The position numbers and the translations under genes are program-made. A DNA stretch of 46,498 nucleotides from Clostridiales bacterium (GTDB taxonomy: Bacteria > Bacillota > Clostridia > Christensenellales > Pumilibacteraceae). Below the pieces are notes generated by a model that saw nothing but the letters and a program-made list of their open reading frames with translations, was not told the origin of the DNA and ran no database searches. This document shows positions 1 through 9,600 of this stretch, one piece after another. The stretch lies in the NCBI GenBank assembly GCA_029066805.1, contig JAIEFT010000019.1, forward strand, positions 1-46,498, written 5' to 3'. Each line of letters starts with the position of its first letter. The stretch's first letter is position 1.

Positions 1-446
1 ATACCTATCATAGCCAAAACCGACGTGGTATAGTCGACAGCACCGTACTGATTGGTTGCAGCTTTAATTCCGAGCGGTATAGCGATAAGAAATTGGAAAA
101 TAAACGCCGCCATAGCAATGCCGAACGAAATCCACATGTGGTCGGAAATAACCTGACCGACAGGCGCGCCATGCTTAAACGACTCGCCTAAGTCGCCGCT
201 GAGCGCACCTGTAAACCAACTCCAATAGCCTTTCATGATGCCTGCAAACGAATTATCGTCCAGCCCATATAATGCCTTTATTTCCTGAATGCGATCCTTG
301 TTGATAACGCCTGAGTTAAGCTGAGACTCAAAGCTTTTATCGATGTAATCAGTAGGCAACATGCGCATAATCATGTACAGCAATACGGATACCAGCAACA
401 ATATCAGTATGGAGTATAAAACTCTTTTTATGATGTACTTAACCAT
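1..446 (-). CDS. Oligopeptide ABC transporter permease, OppB/DppB-like (3' end outside window)
   Basis: Inner-membrane permease subunit expected to import peptides with a family 5 binding protein. About 148 N-terminal residues are visible; the rest runs off the window. The N-terminus (MVKYIIKRVLYSILILLLVS) is the typical first helix of the OppB/DppB family. It is followed by the usual external loop with a YGLDD-like segment and the LSGDLGESF stretch, then a second helix beginning the permease core. The ATG at 446 has AAAGG a few bases upstream. It lies 46 bp downstream of the family 5 binding lipoprotein, so the two are almost certainly co-transcribed. The family call is firm; peptide rather than nickel or another substrate is inferred from the neighbouring protease and binding protein. 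Confidence 0.9.
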   Translation of the reverse strand, partial: MVKYIIKRVLYSILILLLVSVLLYMIMRMLPTDYIDKSFESQLNSGVINKDRIQEIKALYGLDDNSFAGIMKGYWSWFTGALSGDLGESFKHGAPVGQVISDHMWISFGIAMAAFIFQFLIAIPLGIKAATNQYGAVDYTTSVLAMIG

Positions 447-492
447 TTTTTAACCTTTAGTAGTTTAGTAAAATGCACTTCCGATAGAACAA

Positions 493-3138
493 TTATGCAA
501 GCTCTACTTCCCAAATTCTGGAGAGCGGAGACTGATAGGAAGTAACTTCCGCGCCGCGCTTTAATGTTTCCTCTTTGAATACGCCCTTTCTCCAAATGTA
601 GTAAACACGTCTCTGGTATGTCGGGAACTCAACGGCAAGGTCCATGAGTATATTCATCGCACTATCTTTGTTATCCGCGCAGTAAATATCCCTACGGTCG
701 GCCACGACATCGGTCTCTCTGCCGTCGTCGATTCGGTCGGAAAGCTTTTGTATCATTTCGCGCTGTTGATAGTTATCGGGATTGTTTTTGGGTTCAAGTT
801 CGCTAAACTCACTGCTGAATATATACTTATATCCCCACGCGGTCGTACTGGTGGCTTGAGAATCCTTGTGGTACACTTGGTACATATCGGGGTCGGAAGA
901 CGAGCTCCACGCAGCTGCCCAAACCGTAAGCAAACCACTGGAAAGCTTGGAAAGCGCCACGGAATCGTGTACAACCGTTATATCGCAACCAATGTCGTTA
1001 AGGATACGCGCAGACTGCAAAAGCATATTGTTGGCAGGGTGATCGTCACTGTCGCCCGCAATAGTAAACGTGTACTTAATCGGCTTGCCCTTTTCGTCTT
1101 TCATAACGCCGTTGTCAAATTTGCAGCCGCCTTTCTCCATCAACGCCTTAGCCGATGCACCGGTGATGTCAAACTCATAATAAGGTTTCCAACCGGTGTT
1201 GTAATAATCGGTAAGAGTCTTAGACATAGGCCTGTAAATGACCGAACCGCCTTGACCGTAATACGCTTCTATGTGCGTCTCCACATTGAACGTAGTCATA
1301 ATCGCTTTGCGGATATAGATGTTGGGAATATAACGCGCGCTGACGCCGATATAACCGTAACCGAGGTTGTTTGCATATGCAGAGCTCAGTGTTTTGTTGT
1401 CATTGTTTTCCAGTGCGTTTATATCTTCGCTCTTCATGGAAGGCGACGCATAGTGCACCTCGCCCGTCTTGACGGCATTGTACAGCTGAGTGTTGCTAAT
1501 AACCTTGTAACGCAGTTTTTTGATTTTTGGCGCGCCCAACAAAAACTTTTCGTTAGCCTCAAAGTACGCTAAGTTGCTGCTGCCGAAGAACTGGCTTTTT
1601 TCCGTAGCTGCGCCACCGTCAACAGTAGACGCGCGATAAGGTCCGGCACCCAAAGGCAACTGCTTTGCCCTAACGCTGCTCATAAAGTCGGGATCGGAAA
1701 AGACCACACCGAAATGCTCGTTATCCTTTCCGTCATCCTCCGTCGCCAATTTCCACGCTTCTGTCGTAGAATAGTAGTGTCCGGGAGCGACGGTAAACGC
1801 AAAGTTCTGCTTTGCTTTGGGGTCAACACCGTTGATCCTAATGTGCAAAACGTCGTAGGACTTGGCATTGCCCTCCGCATCTTTCAACTCAAGTCTCTTG
1901 GTATCGGCGTCGTTTTCGTTTTCCATATATTCAATATAAGACTGATTCTTTAAAATCTCTATGCCGCGTATGTTCTTTACCTGCATGTTGTCCTTAAACA
2001 TGCGGTGCTTAACATCGGAAAGCCAATAGTCATTCATGTACGAGTTGACGGGATACGATAATAATACCGAACGCAAGCTGTCCTTGTAGGATTTGGTGGC
2101 TTCCTTTTGCTCATAGAACTTTTCGTTATACGCATACTTAATAAGGTCTTCCCTAAACGACTCGCCCTTGCGTTCGTCTTCCGTCGCGGGTATTTTGCCT
2201 ACGTATGCATTATCATATTCATAGTAAGCGGTTTTACCGTCTTGACCGGGAATTGCTCTTAAATTAAACGAATTGGTAGCGGAAAACAAAAACAGCTTCC
2301 ACGGTTCGTCGATTATAAGATTACCGTCCTTGTCCTTGTACTTCTCGTATTCCTTTTTGACATCGGCGGAAATAGCGGACGTCCAAGTCTCGCGCAACGC
2401 GGTTTCATAATACTCTTGGATCTTGTTGATGTCGCTTTCCAACGTTTTGTCGTCGGTATAATACTCGTATTGAGCAAAGCCGTCGTCGCCCCATACTGCC
2501 TTTCTGTCCTCGGACCACGCTAATACGGAAGACATACGACCGTCTACTTGGATGTTGAAATTAGCGTCGGCAGCCGCGGCGTTATCCAAGTCAAGTGTCT
2601 GCGTGCGGTACTCGGTCAAGCCCTGAATATTTACGGAGTACATGGTATTTGATCCGGTATACGCGGGGTCGAGATACATGTACATGTTGAATAAAATATC
2701 GTCGGTAGTGAGCGGCACGCCGTCGCTGAACAGAATATTGTCCTTAATGGCAAAGTAATAGTCGGTATAATACCCACCGTAATTGTTGCCCTGCACCATA
2801 GACTTGTCGCCGTGCTTTACATAGCTCCAAGCAAGCGAAACACACGGCTCGTTCCAATTAGCTACAAGCTCGCCGTTTTCGTCGCTGGAAAGCATACCTA
2901 TCTGCGTCTGACTGACGATTTCTCCGTCCGGACCGGACGTGTAAAAATACGGATTAAACAGCGTATCGAGCGCGTCGGTAGCAAGAATAAGCGTATCGTT
3001 ATTGGTGGGCTTGTTTCCGGGATTTTTACCATCACCATTATCGGTAGTACCACATGCCACCAAAGGCATAGCGATCGAGGAAACGCATGTTGCCAAACAT
3101 AACAACTTTGCAATAGTCTTTTTTAAAGTAATTTTCAT
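493..3138 (-). CDS. Extracellular solute-binding lipoprotein, family 5 (OppA-like), oversized
   Basis: Membrane-tethered substrate-binding protein expected to deliver peptides to the adjacent OppB-like permease. A type II signal peptide ends in the lipobox LVAC, with the lipidated Cys near residue 29. The C-terminal half shows the family 5 fold pattern: a segment reading the substrate track, paired regions around IYIRKAIMTTFN, and a final domain with a WSSSSDPDMYQVY stretch resembling the family's usual W...DP motif. At 881 residues it is far longer than the common 520-600. The extra length lies mostly in the N-terminal half, with long charged stretches around residues 230-420. The ATG at 3138 has a strong GGAGG at close spacing. 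It follows the InlB/GLUG-like lipoprotein by 35 bp in the same operon. Family assignment is strong; the ligand is unknown. Confidence 0.9.
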   Translation of the reverse strand: MKITLKKTIAKLLCLATCVSSIAMPLVACGTTDNGDGKNPGNKPTNNDTLILATDALDTLFNPYFYTSGPDGEIVSQTQIGMLSSDENGELVANWNEPCVSLAWSYVKHGDKSMVQGNNYGGYYTDYYFAIKDNILFSDGVPLTTDDILFNMYMYLDPAYTGSNTMYSVNIQGLTEYRTQTLDLDNAAAADANFNIQVDGRMSSVLAWSEDRKAVWGDDGFAQYEYYTDDKTLESDINKIQEYYETALRETWTSAISADVKKEYEKYKDKDGNLIIDEPWKLFLFSATNSFNLRAIPGQDGKTAYYEYDNAYVGKIPATEDERKGESFREDLIKYAYNEKFYEQKEATKSYKDSLRSVLLSYPVNSYMNDYWLSDVKHRMFKDNMQVKNIRGIEILKNQSYIEYMENENDADTKRLELKDAEGNAKSYDVLHIRINGVDPKAKQNFAFTVAPGHYYSTTEAWKLATEDDGKDNEHFGVVFSDPDFMSSVRAKQLPLGAGPYRASTVDGGAATEKSQFFGSSNLAYFEANEKFLLGAPKIKKLRYKVISNTQLYNAVKTGEVHYASPSMKSEDINALENNDNKTLSSAYANNLGYGYIGVSARYIPNIYIRKAIMTTFNVETHIEAYYGQGGSVIYRPMSKTLTDYYNTGWKPYYEFDITGASAKALMEKGGCKFDNGVMKDEKGKPIKYTFTIAGDSDDHPANNMLLQSARILNDIGCDITVVHDSVALSKLSSGLLTVWAAAWSSSSDPDMYQVYHKDSQATSTTAWGYKYIFSSEFSELEPKNNPDNYQQREMIQKLSDRIDDGRETDVVADRRDIYCADNKDSAMNILMDLAVEFPTYQRRVYYIWRKGVFKEETLKRGAEVTSYQSPLSRIWEVELA

Positions 3139-3173
3139 GTTACCTCCTAAAATTTAACAAAAACTGATTTTGG

Positions 3174-4670
3174 CTACTTTATACTGATTGCGGCGGTTAT
3201 CTCGCCATTATCAACTGTGAATATTACAGTGTAGACTTTACGGTTATATCTTGTAAAAGTGTACGTGTTTTTTTCCGTCATAGTCAAGTTTAAAATCGAT
3301 ACCGACGAATCGTCAACGGCTAAATCATATATCGCTCCGTCCTCAAAGGTGATTACGTCGTCAATCACGGTATACTTAACATACAAAGTATATCTTTCAC
3401 CGTCCGCGTCGACTGTATCAACCGTAGTAGACGCGATAAGCTTTATATCGGAAACAGAGCAGTTTCCTTTAAGCTCTACGCCACTGCCTTTTTGACCTAT
3501 AAACATGTCATCGGACATAACTATCGCATTTTCAGATACACCGTCGCGTATCAAATATTCCAATGTGTTAGTCTTAGTTTCGGTTGCGGTTATCTTAACG
3601 TCCTTAACGACCGCACCCGAACTAACTTGCCCTGCAAGCGTGCCCAAGTAGTAATTGGGAATTGACGTTTGCGTTAGGTCGTAACTAAGCGTTACGTTTT
3701 CAAACGTCACGTCAGAAATTTCAGCATTCGCGCCTAAAGTTCGGAATAATCCAAAGCTGTCGCAAGATATGTCTAACGCTGTCAAATTTAAGGTAAAGTT
3801 GCTTACGGTGTGTCCGTTGCCTATAAATTTACCGTTATAAACCGTGGGTATCTTGCTGCTTGCTTTTTCGTCGTTGTACGTTGCGTTCGCCATATCCAAA
3901 TCGGCAAGCAAGTAATAGTTTATGTCTTCGCCTACTCCCGCAACAACAAGATCGCGCGCTGTGCGGATCACGCGGTAAGCGCCTGCTATTGACTCGCACC
4001 ATATTTCCCCGGTTTGATCATCGCCGAAAAATCCGTCCGGCAATGTGTGTTCCGGAATATTGGCGCTTATCTCGTCGTTTTCGTCGTAGCTATCCTTTTT
4101 GTATTTATACGATATTATAGTAAATTCATCGGTGCTTTTGGGAAGCTGAGAAGCACGTAGTTTTTCGAAGCTGCCGTCGGCATAGCGCTTTATCTTGATT
4201 TCGCTTGTAAGGGTATAACCTACTCCGTAGTGTACGAAAACCGTGCAGTCGGCAGCCCATTTGGCGCACAGAGTTATGTTTTTGTCCAAAACCGTATCTA
4301 CGTCAAAATTCCATTCGGTATCCGTTACGGAAATATTGCCGTCTGCATCGCGCACAACTTCGCCGTTTTCGTCCGTTTCAGCAAGGAAAAATCCTGCGAA
4401 TGTATAACCCTCTCTGGACGGTATACGCACGCCCTTGCCGGAAACAGTAGGTGCCGGGATATAGCTGTTTTCCTTAACATGCACAAGCACCGACGTCTTA
4501 TTGTCGGCTGTACCGCCTTGGAAATCATATGTTACCCCGACAGGATAATCCTGGAGTATATCATAATCCTCGGAACACCCCGCAAACACGAACACGCCTA
4601 ATGCTGCGAGCGCGATCAGCAGTATGGACAGAACAAGTTTTCTGCGTATTGTACTAATAACCTTTTGCAT
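3174..4670 (-). CDS. Surface lipoprotein with one InlB-type repeat and a GLUG/M26-like beta-helix region
   Basis: Predicted outer-surface lipoprotein of 498 residues. The signal peptide ends in the lipobox VFAGC. Next comes an InlB B-repeat-like unit (YDFQGG start, GYTFAGFF middle, LCAKW end, about residues 45-140). The central part (about 220-340) resembles the GLUG-type or M26 N-terminal region: a YLLADLDM strand, then GKFIGNGHTVSNFTL, then FGLFRTLGANAEISDVTFEN. Nothing catalytic is visible. The upstream gene's stop is only four bases away, and the ribosome-binding site AAGGTAG overlaps that stop, indicating tight co-translation. A role in adhesion or substrate capture for the protease/transporter operon is inference. 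Confidence 0.8.
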   Translation of the reverse strand: MQKVISTIRRKLVLSILLIALAALGVFVFAGCSEDYDILQDYPVGVTYDFQGGTADNKTSVLVHVKENSYIPAPTVSGKGVRIPSREGYTFAGFFLAETDENGEVVRDADGNISVTDTEWNFDVDTVLDKNITLCAKWAADCTVFVHYGVGYTLTSEIKIKRYADGSFEKLRASQLPKSTDEFTIISYKYKKDSYDENDEISANIPEHTLPDGFFGDDQTGEIWCESIAGAYRVIRTARDLVVAGVGEDINYYLLADLDMANATYNDEKASSKIPTVYNGKFIGNGHTVSNFTLNLTALDISCDSFGLFRTLGANAEISDVTFENVTLSYDLTQTSIPNYYLGTLAGQVSSGAVVKDVKITATETKTNTLEYLIRDGVSENAIVMSDDMFIGQKGSGVELKGNCSVSDIKLIASTTVDTVDADGERYTLYVKYTVIDDVITFEDGAIYDLAVDDSSVSILNLTMTEKNTYTFTRYNRKVYTVIFTVDNGEITAAISIK

Positions 4671-4674
4671 TTGA

Positions 4675-6648
4675 CTACCTTATTGCCGCAAATTTATCCT
4701 TGAATTGTGCGTTGTTGTTGTTTTCTTGATAACTTTCGAGCAGTGCCGTCGGAACATATATTGTAACGTTGCGACTGTCGGGTATCGGGTTGCCGACAAA
4801 CTCCACCGCTCCGGATGTCTTTTTGAGCGTTATTTCGGTAAGGTTTGTGCAGTCGGCAAAAGCATTGCTGCCTATACTTTCCAAAACCAACGATTCCGCA
4901 ACAACCGTCTTAAGCGATGTACAGCCACTGAATGCATAATCGCCTACCGATTGAACCGATGCCGCGAGAGTTACATTAGTAAGCATCTTACAGTCGTTAA
5001 ACGCATAGTCGCCTATATTCCTAAGTGAGTCGCCGAACTCAAAATCGCGAAGATCCTTGCAACCGTCAAAAGCATAGTCGCCTATGGACCTTAAGCCGGA
5101 TATATCGCCTAATGTTCTAAGCCTTTCGTTGCGGTAGAACGCATTCTCGCCGATAGTTGCTACGTTTTCCGTAAGATTGATGCTTGCAAGATATTGGCAA
5201 TTATAGAACGCGCCGTTGCCGATTGAGCGTATGCTGTCAGGCAGCTTTACAGAAGTGATTGCAGGCAACTCGCTAGACCTGTAAAACGCGTCCGCACCGA
5301 TCGAAGATACCGGTCTGCCGTTGTACTTGGTAGGCACGACTACTTCCGTAGCGCTGCCTGTGTACCCTGTAACAACGCCATTATTAATCACCAAGCCTTT
5401 GGTGTAGTACGTTGTGTGCAGCTCTAAGTTGTCCGTAGGCTTGCCCACCGTATACAACTTTGTCATGTCGGCGTCCGTGTACCAACCGTCTATCACAATA
5501 TCTTTGCCTAAATCGTCGGGCAAAGCTACGTCATCTGTCTTTTTGATCGGCTGTGTGTAAAGCAGCTCGCCGTTGCCGTAATACGATACATATCCGAAAT
5601 CGGGATCTGCCGCCCAGCCGGCATACAGCGTTGCGTTATCTATAGGGAACGAACCGAAATCGAACTTGCTTTTGCATTCGACATCCTCGTACCAGCCGCC
5701 AAACCTATAGCCGTAACGCGTAGGTTCGTCCGTAGGCGCAGAAATTGTAGAACCGATCAAACCGTACAAAACTACTTCCTTACCGCCGTCGAACGCACCG
5801 CCGTTGGCGTTAAACTCAACCTTTACACTGTTATCGCCACGCCATCCCGCAACAAGCGTGATGTCGCTCGATATAACGGTATCAAACACGAATTTCTGTT
5901 TCCGGTTAGGGTTATTGGGATTTACAATGTACCAACCATCAAACGTGAACATATCTTTTGTGGGGGCGGGCTTGGGTTCTGTAACTTTATCACCCTCGTT
6001 CAATGTGTACGGCGCTATTTCAGAACCGCCCATTGTGTCAAATGTTACGGTATATTTTTTGACATTGTAATTGTCACCGCTTCCCTTGCCGTCGCCGCTG
6101 TTGCACGATGTGAGCGTAACAGCAAGGACTATAGCCACTATAACAGCTACAAGCACACAAGAAAGAATGACGATCATCTTTTTGCTGAGTGCAAACTTTT
6201 TGCCGTTCGACTCCGCTATAATTTTCTTTTTCTTTGCGGTAATCGGCTTATTTGCAGTATCGTCTTGCTCTTGTTCAGCTCCATGCTCTTGCGTTTCGGC
6301 GACTTGCTCATCAGTCGCTTCGTCATTCGCAATAGCGGGCTGTTCTTCCGTATCGCCAGTCTGTTCGTCGGCTTTAGATTCTTCCGCGATTACTTGCTCT
6401 TCTGTTTTAGAATATTCGGCTTTAGTCGGGTCCGGCTCTACTCTCTGCTCTGAAACGTCTTTTTTTGCGGGTTTTTTAGCAGTTTTTTTATTGACCGGCT
6501 TTTCTTCTACAGGCTTTTCCTCATTGGGTTCGACAGTAGCCGCAACTTCGGGCATGGTCTTTTCAAGTTCTTCAGCTGTCGCGTCTACAGGTTTTTGAAC
6601 TATCTTTTTGGCAGCCGGCTTTTTACGCGTTTTCTTGATTTCTTCCAT
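4675..6648 (-). CDS. Membrane-anchored InlB-repeat / BspA-type LRR protein with long cytoplasmic N-terminal domain
   Basis: A 657-residue protein. Residues 1-157 are hydrophilic, with Lys/Pro-rich ends and an acidic Glu/Thr/Ala/Gln-rich centre. One hydrophobic helix follows (about 158-180), ending in LTSC, a lipobox-like motif with Cys182. The exported part has about three InlB-type repeats (about 195-418, each with a GG...GW...AGW pattern) and then BspA-type LRRs (about 420-617; repeated IGDYAF.GC patterns). The start is placed at 6648 because a GGAGG site precedes it and its ATG overlaps the upstream protease stop in a TAATG junction, a sign of translational coupling; the longer upstream extension has no such support. 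It probably binds a surface or protein ligand. Whether it is lipid-modified at Cys182 or simply spans the membrane is unclear. Confidence 0.85.
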   Translation of the reverse strand: MEEIKKTRKKPAAKKIVQKPVDATAEELEKTMPEVAATVEPNEEKPVEEKPVNKKTAKKPAKKDVSEQRVEPDPTKAEYSKTEEQVIAEESKADEQTGDTEEQPAIANDEATDEQVAETQEHGAEQEQDDTANKPITAKKKKIIAESNGKKFALSKKMIVILSCVLVAVIVAIVLAVTLTSCNSGDGKGSGDNYNVKKYTVTFDTMGGSEIAPYTLNEGDKVTEPKPAPTKDMFTFDGWYIVNPNNPNRKQKFVFDTVISSDITLVAGWRGDNSVKVEFNANGGAFDGGKEVVLYGLIGSTISAPTDEPTRYGYRFGGWYEDVECKSKFDFGSFPIDNATLYAGWAADPDFGYVSYYGNGELLYTQPIKKTDDVALPDDLGKDIVIDGWYTDADMTKLYTVGKPTDNLELHTTYYTKGLVINNGVVTGYTGSATEVVVPTKYNGRPVSSIGADAFYRSSELPAITSVKLPDSIRSIGNGAFYNCQYLASINLTENVATIGENAFYRNERLRTLGDISGLRSIGDYAFDGCKDLRDFEFGDSLRNIGDYAFNDCKMLTNVTLAASVQSVGDYAFSGCTSLKTVVAESLVLESIGSNAFADCTNLTEITLKKTSGAVEFVGNPIPDSRNVTIYVPTALLESYQENNNNAQFKDKFAAIR

Positions 6649-9600
6649 TATTTGTCCCTCCTTTTTGCGGAGTATGTTGCTACAACCACAACAATGCACA
6701 AGCTCAGCGCGGCTATAACAACTACAGAAAGTGTGCTATCAGCTGTGACGGAAGCCACCGAATACTGCGAATCGTCAGACATTGAGGACGCGTTAGCACG
6801 GCTCTGTAGAGCGCTAAGCTCACTATAGTAATCCCGTCCTTTAAGCACGTTGGTATAGTACTCTGTATCGATCGAGGCGACGATATTTCCGTCTTTATCC
6901 ATCACATCATATTTATAATTGCCATTAATAAACGGCTTTTGGTCTTCGCTGCTCATATTGTAGATATTAATAAGTCTGCGAATTTCATCAGCGTCGTGCG
7001 TGGTCTTTTCAAGCTCGGCTTGAATGCTCTCGATAAACTCGAGCGTACCGCGCGATACGTGTACCTTATCGGTATCAACTAAGCATTGACCGACATACTG
7101 TTTCCAGATACGGCTATCGTAGCCGCTGTTGTTGTACGGGATATAGATTTTAAGCTGCTGCGTCTCGCCCGCATCCTCGAATGCGAAGTTGAAGTTGTCG
7201 TACTTATTGGTGAAAACATATTCATTGCGATCTACAAATTCATTGTCGTTTTCTATATCGTCGTCACCGACAACATCGTCGTCGCCGACAGTGCCTGAGC
7301 TTTCATCGTCATCTTCTTTTTCTACTTCAACCATAGTCGCATAGCTCTCTAACGTCGGAGCGTCCACAGCATTGATGGTTAGCGACGTAAGGCTTGACAT
7401 GCCGCTCATAGCCGATATACCTATTACTTTCAGATACGCAGGAAGAGTCACGCTCTTGAGCGTTTTGTTGCCGTTAAATGCGTATGCGTTAAGCTTGATA
7501 GTTTTGTCATATACAGCGTAATCGATCTTGTCTGTCTTGCCCGCAGGATAGCTGATAAGCGAGTACATACCCTTGTCGTTTACGCTGTACAGCACGCCGT
7601 CAAGGCTCTTATACGTCGTGTTCTTTTCGTCAACCGTTATTTTTTCGAGCTTTTCTGCGCCGTAGAACGCCTTGTCTGCCGCGGCAATAAAGCCTGCGGG
7701 AAGCTCAATCGTAGTTACAGACGTGCCGCTAAATGCCTCTGCACCGATTTTCTGTATCTTGGGCATGTTCACGGATGAAACACCCTTAGCACCCTTAAAC
7801 GCACCGTCGGCAATTGTTTCGACGTTGGCAATGTTTACTGCGGTAAGCGCCTCACAGCCGTTAAAGGCGTCAATACCGACGCTCTTGACCGCAGCAAAGT
7901 TGACAGTTTGAAGCCCCTTACAACCACGGAACGCATTGTTACCTATAGTTTCGGCAAGCGGGAACTCTGCATAAGTAAGTTTATCGCAGCTTTCAAAAGC
8001 CGAGTTGCCTATAGTTTTGACCGCGCCCTTACCCGATTTGTAATTCACTTCGGTGAGCGGGGTTTTTGCAAAAGCACTGTCGCCTATAGCAGTGGTTGCT
8101 GAGGGAAGCGTAATGCTGTTGAGCTTGGATTCTTCAAATGCGCCTGCTCCTATGCTCTCGACACTGTCGGGCAATGTGATTGACGTTATGCTCGTGCCGG
8201 CAAATGCGCCGTCGGCAATGCGCTTAAGTCCACTCGGGAGCGTTACACTTGTAAGCTCCGAGCAATCGGCAAACGCATTTCTGCCTATAGATTTGATTGT
8301 ATCGGGAATTACTACCGACTTAAGACCTATTGTAGTTTCCGAGTTGTCTTCGTTGACAGTAGTCCAAACACAGCTCGCAAACATTCCGTCGCTGATTTCC
8401 TCGAGATTGCCGAAGTTTACCGTAGCAAGCGCAGGATTGTAAGCAAATGCACCCGCGCCGACTTTTTTGATAGAGCTTCCCGCAAACGACACATTTGTGA
8501 ACCCACCCGACAGGAGGATCTCGTCGCCGTCATTTGTAATGCCTACTAATCCCGCAAAAGCTATTTCACCCAAATATTCGAGATTCCTCGGTATTACAAT
8601 CGTGCTGTTAGCCGGCGCATAGCCAGGATCTTGGAAGAGCGACGCGCCGTAGAATGCCGCGTTGCCTATATGGGTAGTTTTGGTATCGGAAATCGGAAGA
8701 ATGTCAATAGCCGCCCTGCAGAATGCATAATCGCCAATATATTTTACATTGTTATATTGATTGAATTGCACCCACAGATATCTACCGTCCACGGGATACT
8801 CAAAAACGAGTTCTCTGAACGCTTCCGCCTCAATGTACTCAACATTATTAAGGTTTATAGTATAGAGCGAACTGACGCCCGCAAACGCGGACTCACCTAT
8901 AGTCTTGACCGTAGCAGGCACGGTAAATGCGTAATCTGTCGCTTCCCTTGCGTTCGGGTAAGCGATAAGCTTTTTCTTGGCTCTGTCGTACAATACTCCG
9001 TCCTCGGAGGACAAGTACTTATTGCCGTTTTCCACTTCAAACGCGGCAATATCCAATCCACCGAGCGAGCCGATGCTTATGGTGTCGAGCAAAGCGCCGG
9101 ACGATACCTTAACGGTAGCAAGCTTGTCACAGCGTAAAAATACATTACTGCCCATGATAGTCAGACCGTCGGGCAATGTTATTTCTTTAAGCGATTCGCA
9201 CCGCATAAATGCATAACCGTCAATCTTGTAAACGCTGCCGTAGAACGTAACGTTTTGGAGCTCGTAGCAGTGAGCAAATGCGTTAACGCCTATCTCGTTG
9301 ACGTCGTTCTCGAATATTACGCTCTCAAGATTGATGCATGCAAAGAACGCGCTTTCGCCTACAGAGCGGGACTTGATAATTACCGATTTAAGATTGGTGC
9401 AGAACGCAAACGCGCCGCCGCGGTTAATCGAGCCGTTCTCACCGTCAAGATATAGTGTATCATAGCCCATTGAGGTGTTTTCGGGGATAGTTACCGAAGT
9501 CAACGCATTGCAGTGTGCAAACGCACCGCCACCAATCATGCCGACGCGTGATAAGTCAAGCTTTTTGAGGTTGGAGTTGTACACAAACGCGTATTTGTCG

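Noticed and set aside
748-1572. A 274-codon plus-strand open frame
   Set aside because: Antisense to the well-supported family 5 binding lipoprotein; composition is that of a shadow frame.
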